Source: Luteipulveratus flavus | Lineage (GTDB): Bacteria > Actinomycetota > Actinomycetes > Actinomycetales > Dermatophilaceae | Assembly: GCF_029080175.1 (NCBI RefSeq) | Contig: NZ_JARFJC010000029.1 | Length of the DNA: 64,000 nt | Reading direction: 5' to 3' (one strand) | Shown here: one piece after another, positions 39,844 through 48,863 of the stretch | Position numbering within the stretch: position 1 is the stretch's first letter | How the letters are laid out: each line of letters begins with the position of its first letter | Position numbers and translations under genes: made by a program | The notes under the pieces: generated by a model | Seen by the model: the letters and a program-made list of their open reading frames with translations, nothing else | Told to the model about the DNA's origin: nothing | Databases searched by the model: none

Positions 39844-42492
39844 ATGACTGACGCACCCCAGCCGCGCGCCGCGCGGGTTCCGGACAAGCCCACCGTCGAT
39901 GGACTTGAGGACCGCTGGGGCCAGGTATGGGCGCAGCAGGGGACGTACCGCTTCGACCGCGATCGCGCGTTGACCCTCTCTCGCGAGCAGATCTTCTCGA
40001 TCGACACCCCGCCGCCGACCGCGTCCGGCTCGCTGCACGTGGGCCACGTCTTCGGTTACACCCAGGCCGACTGCCTCGCCCGCTACCACCGGATGACCGG
40101 CAAGGAGGTCTTCTACCCGATCGGGTGGGACGACAACGGGCTGCCGACCGAGCGCCGGGTGCAGAACTACTACGGCGTGCGCGGTGACGCCTCGCTGCCG
40201 TACGACCCGGACTTCGCGCCGCCGCAGGAGGGCGGTTCGGGCAAGGCGATGAAGGCGGCCGACCAGAAGCCGGTCGGCCGCGCGAACTTCATCCGGCTGT
40301 GCCAGCAGCTCACCGAGCTGGACGAGAAGGCGTTCGAGGACACCTTCCGCAGGCTCGGCCTGTCCCTGGACTGGGACGTGCAGTACCGCACGGTCGACGA
40401 CCGTTCGCGCGCGGTGGCCCAGCAGGCGTTCCTGCGCAACCTGTCGCGCGGCGAGGCGTACCAGGCGGAGGCGCCGGGCCTGTGGGACGTGACGTTCCAG
40501 ACCGCGGTCGCGCAGGCCGAGCTCGAGGCGCGGGACTACCCGGGGGCCTTCCACACGGTGCGCTTCCACCGGGACGGCTTCGAGCCGGTGCACATCGAGA
40601 CGACCCGCCCGGAGCTGATCCCGGCGGTCGTGGCGCTGATCGCGCACCCGGACGACGAGCGGTACCAGCCGCTGTTCGGCACGACCGTGACCTCTCCCCT
40701 GTTCGGTGTGGAGATCCCGGTGCTCGCCCACCCGGCCGCCGAGCCGGACAAGGGCGCCGGCATCGCGATGTGCTGCACCTTCGGAGACCTCACCGACGTG
40801 CAGTGGTGGCGTGAGCTGCAGCTGCCGATCCGGTCGGTGATCACCCGCAACGGCCGCATCTCCGGCGAGACCCCGGAGTGGATCGCCGGTGGTCCGGGCG
40901 AGCAGCTGTACGCCGAGCAGCTCGCCACGAAGACCGTCCACTCCGCCCGGGAGGCGGTGGTGGCCGCCCTGCGCGAGTCGGGCGACCTGCTCGGCGAGCC
41001 CCGCAAGACCCAGCGCAAGGCGAACTTCTACGAGAAGGGCGACAAGCCGCTGGAGATCGTGACCAGCCGGCAGTGGTACATCCGCAACGGCGGCCGGGAC
41101 GCCGACCTGCGCGAGGCGCTCATCGGCCGCGGCAGCGAGATCGGGTTCCACCCGGCGTTCATGCGCAGCCGGTACACCAACTGGATCTCGGGCCTCAACG
41201 GTGACTGGCTCATCAGCCGCCAGCGGTTCTTCGGCGTCCCGTTCCCGGTGTGGTACCGGCTGGACGAGCACGGCGAGGCGCAGCACGACGCCCCCCTCGT
41301 CCCGGACGAGAGCCGCCTGCCCGTCGACCCGGTATCGCAGACCCCGGACGGGTACGACGAGTCGCAGCGCGACCAGCCGGGCGGCTTCACCGCCGACACC
41401 GACATCATGGACACCTGGGCGACCTCGTCCCTGTCGCCACAGATCGCGGCGGGCTGGCCGGTGGCGAGCGACCCGCTCGGCAAGAACGACAAGGACCTGT
41501 TCGCCGCGGTCTTCCCGATGGACATGCGCCCGCAGGGCCACGACATCATCCGCACCTGGCTGTTCGCGACCGTCGTGCGGGCGCACTACGAGCACGGGAC
41601 CGTGCCGTGGACGAACGCCTACCTCAACGGCTGGATCCTGGACCCGGACCGCAAGAAGATGTCCAAGTCCAAGGGCAACGCGACCACGCCGATCGAGATG
41701 CTCGAGACCAACGGCACGGACGCGGTCCGCTACTGGGCGGCGATCGCCCGCCCGGGCACCGACACCGTCGATGACCCGCAGCAGGTGAAGATCGGCCGTC
41801 GGCTGGCGATCAAGCTGCTCAACGCGAGCAAGTTCGCCCTCACGATGGGCGGTGACGAGCCGGTGGGCGGCGTCGAGTCCGTGACCGAGCCGATCGACCG
41901 CTCGATGCTCGCCGGTCTCGCGGCCGTGGTCGAGCAGGCCACGACCGCGTACGAGCACTACGACTACGCCCGCGCCCTGGACGTCACTGAGACCTTCTTC
42001 TGGTCCTTCTGCGACGACTACCTCGAGCTGGTCAAGGACCGCGCGTACGGCGGCGGCGAGGTCTCCCCCGAGGCGGCGGCCTCCGCCCGGGCCGCTCTGC
42101 GGGTCGCGCTCGACGTCCAGCTGCGGCTGCTCGCGCCGGTGCTGTGCTACGCGACCGAGGAGGTGTGGTCCTGGTTCCGTGAGGGGTCGGTGCACCGCGC
42201 GTCCTGGCCGACGAGCGAGGAGATCGCATCCGCGGCCGGCGACGCATCGCTGCTCCCGGCGGTGGGCTCGGCCCTGGCCCGCATCCGCAAGGCCAAGTCC
42301 GACGCCAAGATGGGTATGCGGGCCGAGGTCAGCGCGATGACCCTGGCCGGTCCCGGCCCGCTCGTCGAGCACGTCCGCGCGGCCGAGCGCGACCTGCGCG
42401 CCGCGGGCAAGGTGACCGGCATGACGTACGGCGAGGCGGAGGAGCTGCAGGTGAGCGACGTCGAGCTGGTGCCGCCGCCTCCGAAGGCCTGA
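39844..42492 (+). CDS. valS: valyl-tRNA synthetase, archaeal-type
   Basis: Charges tRNA-Val. The 882-residue class I enzyme has the HIGH-type motif SGSLHVGHVFGYTQADCLARY (around 59-80), the KMSKS loop DPDRKKMSKSKGNATTP, and DIMDTWATSSLSPQI typical of ValRS. GWDDNGLPTERRVQNYYG replaces the GTDHAGIATQ region of ordinary bacterial ValRS, and the long C-terminal coiled-coil arm is missing (the protein ends in PPPPKA). Both agree with the archaeal-type ValRS known from Rickettsia and some actinobacteria, so I infer horizontal acquisition in the lineage. No second valS is visible in the window. Confidence 0.96.
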   Translation: MTDAPQPRAARVPDKPTVDGLEDRWGQVWAQQGTYRFDRDRALTLSREQIFSIDTPPPTASGSLHVGHVFGYTQADCLARYHRMTGKEVFYPIGWDDNGLPTERRVQNYYGVRGDASLPYDPDFAPPQEGGSGKAMKAADQKPVGRANFIRLCQQLTELDEKAFEDTFRRLGLSLDWDVQYRTVDDRSRAVAQQAFLRNLSRGEAYQAEAPGLWDVTFQTAVAQAELEARDYPGAFHTVRFHRDGFEPVHIETTRPELIPAVVALIAHPDDERYQPLFGTTVTSPLFGVEIPVLAHPAAEPDKGAGIAMCCTFGDLTDVQWWRELQLPIRSVITRNGRISGETPEWIAGGPGEQLYAEQLATKTVHSAREAVVAALRESGDLLGEPRKTQRKANFYEKGDKPLEIVTSRQWYIRNGGRDADLREALIGRGSEIGFHPAFMRSRYTNWISGLNGDWLISRQRFFGVPFPVWYRLDEHGEAQHDAPLVPDESRLPVDPVSQTPDGYDESQRDQPGGFTADTDIMDTWATSSLSPQIAAGWPVASDPLGKNDKDLFAAVFPMDMRPQGHDIIRTWLFATVVRAHYEHGTVPWTNAYLNGWILDPDRKKMSKSKGNATTPIEMLETNGTDAVRYWAAIARPGTDTVDDPQQVKIGRRLAIKLLNASKFALTMGGDEPVGGVESVTEPIDRSMLAGLAAVVEQATTAYEHYDYARALDVTETFFWSFCDDYLELVKDRAYGGGEVSPEAAASARAALRVALDVQLRLLAPVLCYATEEVWSWFREGSVHRASWPTSEEIASAAGDASLLPAVGSALARIRKAKSDAKMGMRAEVSAMTLAGPGPLVEHVRAAERDLRAAGKVTGMTYGEAEELQVSDVELVPPPPKA

Positions 42493-42578
42493 TCGAGGGT
42501 CCGCGGCGAAGGTCACAACTTCGACAAGGGCAACCAGTACGACCCCGAACCAGTGGCTCGGTGCGTAACGTGCGCATC

Positions 42579-43292
42579 ATGCCCGGGGGTTCGTTGCGCG
42601 ACGTCCCGGCACGGCTCAGCGGCCGTGCCGGGATCGTCGCATCCGTCACGGCGCTGGGCCTGATCACTCTCACCTACGCCGTGACACAGGGGTCTCCGAT
42701 CGCGCACTCCCCCCGCCGCGACTGGGAGCAGCCGACGCCGCGGGCGAACACCGCGACCAGCACGACCGAGACGCTCTCGCCGTCGGGGACCTCGGTGGGT
42801 CCGTCCGGCGCCCGGCTCGCAGCCGACCTCAGTCTGGCCCTGCAGATCCTGCTCGGGCTGATCGTCCTCAGCCTCGTGACCGCACTGGTCGTCGCGATCG
42901 TCCGGGGCTGGCGAGCGCGTCCGCGCCGGCAGCACCTGGACGCCCTGGCTCCCCCACCGCCCGTGGCACAGACCGTCGCGACCGGCGAGGCCGACCAGCG
43001 CCGCGCCCTCGTCGACGGCGCTCCGACCCACGCGATCATCGCCTGCTGGGTGGAGCTCGAACGGGCCGTCGCCGAGGCCGGCATCCGACGCGCCCGCAGC
43101 GAGACCACGGCCGAGCTGACCCTGCGGGTGCTCGGCAGCCTCGACACCGACCGCGCGGCACTGCGCGACCTCGCCGACCTCTACCGCGAGGCGCGCTACA
43201 GCCGGCACGCGCTGACCGAGGCGCACCGCGAGCGCGCGCAGCGCGACCTCACCGACATCCACGCGGCGCTACGAGCACGGGGCCCGGCATGA
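42579..43292 (+). CDS. DUF4129 domain membrane protein
   Basis: A 237-residue protein with a first hydrophobic segment (GIVASVTALGLITLTYAV), a Thr/Ser/Pro-rich extracytoplasmic stretch, a second helix (LALQILLGLIVLSLVTALVVAIV) and the cytoplasmic DUF4129 domain (AIIACWVELERAVAEAGI...ETTAELTLRVL...LADLYREARYSRHALTEAHRERA). DUF4129 genes usually accompany MoxR, DUF58 and transglutaminase-like genes. ATG 42579 was selected; GTG 42561 is in frame and would add six residues, and neither has a strong ribosome binding site. Its stop overlaps the next gene (ATGA). Confidence 0.85.
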   Translation: MPGGSLRDVPARLSGRAGIVASVTALGLITLTYAVTQGSPIAHSPRRDWEQPTPRANTATSTTETLSPSGTSVGPSGARLAADLSLALQILLGLIVLSLVTALVVAIVRGWRARPRRQHLDALAPPPPVAQTVATGEADQRRALVDGAPTHAIIACWVELERAVAEAGIRRARSETTAELTLRVLGSLDTDRAALRDLADLYREARYSRHALTEAHRERAQRDLTDIHAALRARGPA

Positions 43293-43810
43293 ACGGCCGT
43301 TCCTGGCGGCGCAGGGTCCTCGTCGTGGTCGCGGTGTCGGGTGTGGCCCTGCTCGCGATGCGATGGCTGGTCACCGATCCGAACCCGCTCGGTGTCCTCG
43401 CCCTGGTGGCGATCCTCGCCGGCCTGTGGTGGTTCGCGTCCGACCACGTCCGAGACCTCGAGGCCGTCGACTGGCAGCCGCACACGATGCAGTCCGCCCG
43501 GCGGTCCGCGAGCGACGGACGGCTCGGGGTCCTGCGCTGGCTGGTCCACGAGACGGTCGACCCGCCCACTCGACAGGGCAGCACCGCCGTGGCCGCACCC
43601 ACCGCGCTGCAGCAGTCCCTCCTCGCGGTCACGGCCGGGCGGCTGCGGGCAGCCCACGCGACGACGCCCGAGGAGGACGCGGCGGACGTCGTCCGCCGTC
43701 TCCTGGCCGAGCGCGACCCGCAGCTGACGACGTACCTGCTGAGCGTTCCTGCGCCGACTCCCGACGCCGCGACCCTGGACCACCTGATCTCTCGAATCGA
43801 GGCCCTGTGA
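43289..43810 (+). CDS. membrane protein of unknown function in the MoxR cluster
   Basis: A 173-residue protein with two N-terminal membrane helices (RVLVVVAVSGVALLAMRWLV and GVLALVAILAGLWWFA) and a soluble C-terminal part of about 110 residues (HTMQSARRSASDGRLGVLRWLVHE...). I recognise no family. It is tightly coupled: its start overlaps the DUF4129 stop (ATGA) and its stop overlaps the moxR start (GTGA), so it presumably belongs to the same complex or process. Confidence 0.75.
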   Translation: MNGRSWRRRVLVVVAVSGVALLAMRWLVTDPNPLGVLALVAILAGLWWFASDHVRDLEAVDWQPHTMQSARRSASDGRLGVLRWLVHETVDPPTRQGSTAVAAPTALQQSLLAVTAGRLRAAHATTPEEDAADVVRRLLAERDPQLTTYLLSVPAPTPDAATLDHLISRIEAL

Positions 43811-44793
43811 GCACTCTTCCCGCACCGCCGATGACGATCCCCGACGCCACCCGCGCGGCGGCGGCCGTCCTGGACAACGTCGAGCGGGCCGTCGTCGGCA
43901 AACGAGCCGCCCTCGAGCTGGTGCTCTCCACCGTGCTCGCCGGCGGGCACGTGCTGCTGGAGGACTTCCCGGGGCTGGGCAAGACGCTTGCGGCGCGCTC
44001 CCTGGCCCAGTCGCTCGGTCTGGACTTCACCCGCGCCCAGTTCACGCCTGACCTGCTCCCGGCGGACCTCACCGGCTCGTTCATCTACGACCAGTCGCGG
44101 GGGGAGTTCTCGTTCCGGGAGGGGCCGCTGTTCACCGGGCTCCTGCTCGCGGACGAGATCAACCGGACGCCGCCGAAGACGCAGGCCGCCCTGCTGGAGG
44201 CGATGCAGGAGCGGCAGGTCACCATCGAGGGGCAGACGTTCCGGCTGCCGCGGCCCTTCCACGTCATCGCCACCGCCAACCCGGTCGAGTACGAGGGCAC
44301 CTACCCACTCCCCGAGGCCCAGCTGGACCGGTTCCTGACCAGGGTGTCGTTCGGGTACCCCTCGCACGACGAGGAGCTGGACGTCCTGCGCCGACGCACC
44401 GGTCGACGGCAGGAGGAGATCGTGCTCCCGGCCGTCCTGGACGCGGCCGGCCTGCTGGCGGCCCAGCAGGCCATCGAGCAGGTGGACGTCGAGGACTCCG
44501 TCGCCGACTACTGCGTCCGGCTCACCCAGGCGACCCGCGAGCACGCGCACGTCCAGATCGGCGCGTCGCCGCGTGGCTCGCTCGCGCTGCTGCTCGTCGC
44601 CCGCGCCCACGCGGTGGTCCGCGGTCGCGACTTCGTCATCCCCGAGGACGTGAAGTCGGTTGCCGTCGCCGTCCTCGCCCACCGGATGAGCCTCAAGCCC
44701 GAGCTGTGGATGACCGACCACACCCCGACGACGGTGGTCCGGACGATCCTGTCCTCGGTGGCGGCCCCCGCGACCAGCGGCACGGGCGGCTGA
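43807..44793 (+). CDS. MoxR family AAA+ ATPase
   Basis: A 328-residue AAA+ chaperone-like ATPase. Walker A is LLEDFPGLGKTLAARSLAQ, Walker B LLLADEINRTPPKTQAALLEAMQERQV, sensor 1 HVIATANPVEYEGTYPLPEAQLDRF, and the lid domain contains GASPRGSLALLLVARAHA. MoxR proteins are thought to remodel or insert cofactors into von Willebrand-type or DUF58 partners; the DUF58 gene follows directly. GTG 43807 overlaps the previous stop (GTGA); the longer open frame upstream is out of frame with the real upstream gene. Confidence 0.94.
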   Translation: MSTLPAPPMTIPDATRAAAAVLDNVERAVVGKRAALELVLSTVLAGGHVLLEDFPGLGKTLAARSLAQSLGLDFTRAQFTPDLLPADLTGSFIYDQSRGEFSFREGPLFTGLLLADEINRTPPKTQAALLEAMQERQVTIEGQTFRLPRPFHVIATANPVEYEGTYPLPEAQLDRFLTRVSFGYPSHDEELDVLRRRTGRRQEEIVLPAVLDAAGLLAAQQAIEQVDVEDSVADYCVRLTQATREHAHVQIGASPRGSLALLLVARAHAVVRGRDFVIPEDVKSVAVAVLAHRMSLKPELWMTDHTPTTVVRTILSSVAAPATSGTGG

Positions 44794-46118
44794 TGAGCGA
44801 CCGTCCGGAGGTGACCGCCGGCGACGGGGCGATCGCTCGGTGGCGCCCGACGCCGTGGTTCCTGCAGGCGGCGCTCGTCGGTGGCGTGTGCCTGGTCCTC
44901 GCGGTCGTCCTGCGCCGCCCCGACCTGCTCGTGCTCGCCGCCCCGTTCGTCGTGATCACCGCATGGTCGCTCGCGACCCGGCCCACCGGAGTGCCCCGCA
45001 TCCGCACCGGCGTGCGTACCTCCTGGCTGCGGGAGGCGGAGAGCTCCGCCTGGGACATCGAGGTCGCCGATGCCGAGGGCGCCGAGCAGGTGATCACGGT
45101 CCTGGAGGAGGTGCCGTACGTCCGTACCGACCCCGAGCTCGGCGTCTCGATCGGCCTGCTGGCCGGTGGCCGGATGCGGGGCAGCATCACCTGGGCTCCG
45201 CAGCGGTGGGGACGACGCACCGTCGGGAACGGCACCGTCACGCTGATCTCGCCGTGGTCGGCGTTCCGGTTCGGACCGGTCGCCCGCAGCGGCACCATCA
45301 CCCACACCGCGCCCCAGGAGGAGCACTTCTCCCTCGTCGCAGCGGCACCGCACCCGCTGGGTCTGGTCGGCCTGAATCGCAGCCGGCGTCCCGGAGAGGG
45401 CGCGGAGTTCGCCGACATCCGACCGTTCCAGCGTGGTGACCGCCTGCGCCGGGTCCACTGGCCGGTGTCGGCGCGTACCGGGCAGATCCACGTCCGGACC
45501 AGCTACGCCGACCAGGACACCGAGGTGCTCCTGCTGGTCGACGCACACCTGGACGTCGGGGTCAGTGGGGGCCATCAGGGTCAGCAGAGCTCCCTGGACC
45601 TCGGCGTACGCTCCGCGGCCGCGCTCGCCGCCCACCTGCTGGCGCGCGGTGAGCGGGTGGGGCTGCAGGTCATCGGCATGCATCAGCCGCTCCGGGTCCC
45701 ACCTGCGATGGGCGCCCGCCAGCAGCGGCGCATCATCGACTCCCTCGCCGAGGTGCACCCCTCGACCGGCATCGCCGGGTCGCGGCGGACCCGGACTCCC
45801 GTACGCACCGGCGCCGGGGCGCTGGTGCTCATCCTCTCGCCGCTCATCACCCAGGACGCCGCCGAGCAGGCCGTCCGTCTCACGCAGCGCGGGGTCACCG
45901 CCGTCGTCGTGGACTGCCTCCCGCCGGACGTCGAGATCGACCCTGCGCGCGAGCCCGAGCGGCTGACGGCGTGGCGCATCCGACGCCTGGAGCGAGAGTT
46001 GGAGATCGCTCGCCTGCAGGAGCGCGGCGTCCCCGTCGTCCCCTGGAAGGGGCCGGGCTCGCTCGACCTCGTGCTGCGGCAGATCGCCCGGCGGCCGCCT
46101 CGGACGGCCGCCCGATGA
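44793..46118 (+). CDS. DUF58 domain protein
   Basis: A 441-residue protein with two membrane helices near the N terminus (WFLQAALVGGVCLVLAVVL and LLVLAAPFVVITAWSLA), an intermediate beta-rich domain and the DUF58 signature GAEFADIRPFQRGDRLRRVHWPVSARTGQIHVRTSYADQDTEVLLLVD, followed by a vWA-like fold (ALVLILSPLITQDAAEQAVRLTQRGVTAVVVD). Such proteins are partners of MoxR ATPases; the process is not defined here. The start overlaps the moxR stop by one base (TGATG) and the stop overlaps the next gene (ATGA). Confidence 0.92.
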   Translation: MSDRPEVTAGDGAIARWRPTPWFLQAALVGGVCLVLAVVLRRPDLLVLAAPFVVITAWSLATRPTGVPRIRTGVRTSWLREAESSAWDIEVADAEGAEQVITVLEEVPYVRTDPELGVSIGLLAGGRMRGSITWAPQRWGRRTVGNGTVTLISPWSAFRFGPVARSGTITHTAPQEEHFSLVAAAPHPLGLVGLNRSRRPGEGAEFADIRPFQRGDRLRRVHWPVSARTGQIHVRTSYADQDTEVLLLVDAHLDVGVSGGHQGQQSSLDLGVRSAAALAAHLLARGERVGLQVIGMHQPLRVPPAMGARQQRRIIDSLAEVHPSTGIAGSRRTRTPVRTGAGALVLILSPLITQDAAEQAVRLTQRGVTAVVVDCLPPDVEIDPAREPERLTAWRIRRLERELEIARLQERGVPVVPWKGPGSLDLVLRQIARRPPRTAAR

Positions 46119-46675
46119 CCATCTACGAGGTGGTGATGCAGCGAGCCCGTGCGCTGGACGGCGACCGCCTCGCCCTCAACGGGCTCCTGCTCGCCGCGTA
46201 CCTGCTGTTCTGGTGCTGTACGGCAGCCGCCCCGGGCGCGGTGTCCGGGTTCGTGACGATCATCGGGGTCGTGCTGCTGGTCGTCCTGCTGCTCGACCCG
46301 TACCAGCCGACCGGTCTGCTGGTGCTGGTCGTCGGCGTCTGGCTCTGGTACGTCAGCACCGAGGACCCGACGACGTGGTGGTCCCTGCCGGCCGGGCTGT
46401 GCCTGCTCGCTGCTCACGCCGCCCAGTCCCTGATCGCGTCGGCACCGGATTCCGCACCGGTGCCTCGCGAGGTGCGTCGGCTGTGGCAGCGCCGGTACGG
46501 CGTCGTGGCGGTGCTGACCGGCCTGCTCGCCGTGGTCGTGCTCGCCCTGGCGACGCGACCCGGTGACCATCAGTGGTGGTCGGTCCTCGGCCTCGTGGTG
46601 GTCGCGGCCGGAGTGCTCGCGGTCGCGACACTGGTCGCCCCGACGTCCGGCGACGCGGAGCACGGAGGTCGCTAA
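46115..46675 (+). CDS. membrane protein of unknown function, last gene of the MoxR cluster
   Basis: A 186-residue protein with about six membrane helices (LNGLLLAAYLLFWCCTAAA, FVTIIGVVLLVVLLLDPYQP, GLLVLVVGVWLWYVS, LPAGLCLLAAHAAQSLI, VVAVLTGLLAVVVLALA, WSVLGLVVVAAGVLAVATLV). I recognise no family. ATG 46115 overlaps the DUF58 stop (ATGA). It ends convergently with tetR, overlapping by four bases. The transglutaminase gene that commonly completes MoxR-DUF58 clusters is absent. Confidence 0.8.
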   Translation: MTIYEVVMQRARALDGDRLALNGLLLAAYLLFWCCTAAAPGAVSGFVTIIGVVLLVVLLLDPYQPTGLLVLVVGVWLWYVSTEDPTTWWSLPAGLCLLAAHAAQSLIASAPDSAPVPREVRRLWQRRYGVVAVLTGLLAVVVLALATRPGDHQWWSVLGLVVVAAGVLAVATLVAPTSGDAEHGGR

Positions 46676-47268
46676 CGGTCGGCCCGGAGCATCCGCTCGG
46701 CCACCCAGGCGATCCCGTCCGCGGCCTCGCCCGGGCTCCCCGTCGGCTGCATGACGTGGCTCAGCACCACCCGGATGACCACGTCGATGGCTGCCGCGGC
46801 CTGAGGGGGCGTGAGCCCAGGCTCGTACGGCTGGACCCGCTCGCTGACGACGGCGTTGGCCCTGGCCAGCAGCGACCGCGAGTTGGTGGTGAGCAGCGGG
46901 AGGAGCTCGGTGTCCGCGCCGTGCGTCGCCGACACGACGGCGCGCAGCATCGCGCTCTCGGCGGCGAGCTCCAGCACACCCCGCGCCGCCGCGCGTATCG
47001 CCTCGACGAGGTCGTCCGGCTGCTCGTCGAACGCCGCCTCCACGACCTGCAGGAACCGTGCGAGCTCGGTCAGCACCAGCGCCTCGGCCAGGTCGCTCTT
47101 GGACCCGACCTCGGTGTAGACGGTCTGCCGACTCACGCCGACGTCGGTGGCCAGCCGGCCCATCGTCACCGACGCCCAGCCGGTCTCGACCGTGAGGCGC
47201 CCCGCCGCGGCGACGACGCGTTCCCGGATGCTGGTCGTCGAGTCGTCGCGCACAGCACTCCGGGGCAT
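46672..47268 (-). CDS. TetR family transcriptional regulator of the alkB operon
   Basis: A 198-residue regulator. The DNA-binding domain is IRERVVAAAGRLTVETGWASVTMGRLATDVGVSRQTVYTEVGSKSDLAEALV, a textbook TetR helix-turn-helix; the rest is helical (LARFLQVVEAAFDEQ...ESAMLRAVVSATHGAD). ATG 47268 is 4 bases after the alkB stop, so the two genes are co-transcribed, as alkB and alkU/alkX-type tetR genes are in Rhodococcus and Dietzia. It probably represses its own operon through the palindrome at 48801-48839 and responds to an alkane-derived fatty acid or CoA ester; both points are inference. Confidence 0.9.
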   Translation of the reverse strand: MPRSAVRDDSTTSIRERVVAAAGRLTVETGWASVTMGRLATDVGVSRQTVYTEVGSKSDLAEALVLTELARFLQVVEAAFDEQPDDLVEAIRAAARGVLELAAESAMLRAVVSATHGADTELLPLLTTNSRSLLARANAVVSERVQPYEPGLTPPQAAAAIDVVIRVVLSHVMQPTGSPGEAADGIAWVAERMLRADR

Positions 47269-47272
47269 GGCC

Positions 47273-48784
47273 TCAGTCTGCAACAGCCCTCTCGACCGGC
47301 ACGAAGTCGACCTTCTCCCGTACCCCGCAGTCGGGGCAGCACCAGCTGTCCGGGATCTCCCGCCAAGCGGTCCCCGCAGGAAAACCCTCGTGCTCGTCAC
47401 CGGCCGCGACCTCGTACACGTAGGAGCAGCCGGGGCAGCGGGCGGTGAGGATCTCGCCGTCGACGCCGAGCACGGTCGGGTCCGTCCCGACGACCTGGGG
47501 CCCGGTCGGCACCGGGTAGCGCGCGAGGACGGCCTCCCGATGACGCGGACTGAGGTTGGCCCGGCTCATGTCGCCGTCGAAGTGGGCCAGCACCCGCGGG
47601 TCCATGACCCGGCGCCAGATCGCCGGTACGACGGCGAGCACGATCATCCCCGCGTACCCGGTCGGCAGCGCCGGTGACTCCTTGAAGTCGCGCAGCGTCT
47701 GGTAGCGGCGGGTGGGGTTGGCGTGGTGGTCGCTGTGCCGCTGCAGGTGGTAGAGCAGGACGTTGGTCGCGATGTTGTTGGAGTTCCAGCTGTGGCTGGG
47801 GTTGACCCGCTCGTACCGCCGCCGGCCCTCGATGCCGACCATCTGGCGGCGCATGCCGTAGTGCTCCATGTAGTTGACCACCTCCAGCAGGCTGAACCCG
47901 ACGACGGCCTGCAGCACCAGGTACGGCAGCACGCCGAGGCCGAACAGTACGGTCAGCGTCGCGAACAGGACCGAGGACATCAGCCAGGCGTTGAGCACGT
48001 CGTTGCCGATGCGGTACGGGTGCTGGTGCTTGCGGGCGTACCTCTTGCGCTCCAGCCGCCAGGCGCTGCGCAGCGAGCCCCACACCGTCCGCGGCCAGAA
48101 CTGGTAGAAGCTCTCGCCGACCCGGCTGCTCGCCGGGTCCTCGGGCGTCGCGACCCGGACGTGATGGCCGCGGTTGTGCTCGATGTAGAAGTGGCCGTAG
48201 AAGCTCTGGGCCAGGGCGATCTTGGCCAGCCACCGCTCGTGGGACTCCTTCTTGTGGCCCAGCTCGTGGGCGGTGTTGATGCCGATCCCGCCGACGCAGC
48301 CGATCGACACGGCGATGCCGATCTTCTGCACGAGCGTCAGGTGCAGGTCGTCCACGACCAGGTCGGCTCCCCAGCCGTACTGCGCCAGCCAGGACGCCAC
48401 GCCCAGCCGCTCGGCGGTCCAGCCGACAGGGTTGTGACCGGCGAGCGCCGCCGTCGCGCCGACGAGGCCGACGTACTGGATCGGCAGGTAGAAGAAGGTG
48501 ATCCAGCGGTAGTAGCGGTCCTTCTCCAGCGCCTCGATGATCTCCTCGGGCGGGTTCGAGCGGTCCAGGCCCGCGACGAGGTCGATGGCCGGGACGATCC
48601 CGAGGATCAGGATCGGGCCGATCCAGACGACCCAGGTCCAGCCGGTCAGCAGGAAGGTCACGATCGCGATGATCGCCAGTGACGGGATCACCAGGCCGAG
48701 CAGCCACAGGTAGCGCTTCTTGTCACGCCACTGCTCCGTCGAGCCGTCAGGCACCGTGCTGCGGTCGTGCTCCGCCACTGCCAT
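47273..48784 (-). CDS. alkB: alkane 1-monooxygenase-rubredoxin fusion
   Basis: A 503-residue membrane di-iron hydroxylase that oxidises terminal carbons of n-alkanes. Several helices precede the histidine clusters NTAHELGHKKESHERW, YIEHNRGHHVRVATPEDPAS, NYMEHYGMRR and LQRHSDHHANPTRRYQ. The C terminus (about 440-500) is a rubredoxin: ARCPGCSYVYEV and WCCPDCGVREKVDF give the four iron-binding cysteines. Such fusions are known from Dietzia (AlkW) and Nocardioides-type bacteria and let the enzyme carry its electron donor. ATG 48784 follows GAGGA; tetR follows after 4 bases. A separate rubredoxin reductase is not encoded nearby. Confidence 0.96.
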   Translation of the reverse strand: MAVAEHDRSTVPDGSTEQWRDKKRYLWLLGLVIPSLAIIAIVTFLLTGWTWVVWIGPILILGIVPAIDLVAGLDRSNPPEEIIEALEKDRYYRWITFFYLPIQYVGLVGATAALAGHNPVGWTAERLGVASWLAQYGWGADLVVDDLHLTLVQKIGIAVSIGCVGGIGINTAHELGHKKESHERWLAKIALAQSFYGHFYIEHNRGHHVRVATPEDPASSRVGESFYQFWPRTVWGSLRSAWRLERKRYARKHQHPYRIGNDVLNAWLMSSVLFATLTVLFGLGVLPYLVLQAVVGFSLLEVVNYMEHYGMRRQMVGIEGRRRYERVNPSHSWNSNNIATNVLLYHLQRHSDHHANPTRRYQTLRDFKESPALPTGYAGMIVLAVVPAIWRRVMDPRVLAHFDGDMSRANLSPRHREAVLARYPVPTGPQVVGTDPTVLGVDGEILTARCPGCSYVYEVAAGDEHEGFPAGTAWREIPDSWCCPDCGVREKVDFVPVERAVAD

Positions 48785-48800
48785 GACGCTGTCCTCTCGT

Positions 48801-48839
48801 CGCGTACTTGACAAAACCGTAGGGTTTGTCAAGTACGCG
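48801..48839. promoter_or_regulatory. palindromic operator/promoter of alkB-tetR
   Basis: CGCGTACTTGACAAA (48801-48815) and TTTGTCAAGTACGCG (48825-48839) are exact 15-bp inverted arms around nine bases. Each arm contains TTGACA, so a -35 box for either strand is embedded in the operator. It lies 17 bases before the alkB start codon. Its size and symmetry suit a TetR dimer pair, presumably the product of the tetR gene in the same operon. Confidence 0.8.
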
Positions 48840-48863
48840 CGACAAGGGCTTCGGGCAGATCGA

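Noticed and set aside
39334..42516. A 1060-codon open frame on the minus strand opposite valS
   Set aside because: Pure shadow of valS; no conserved motif, and valS has unmistakable synthetase signatures.
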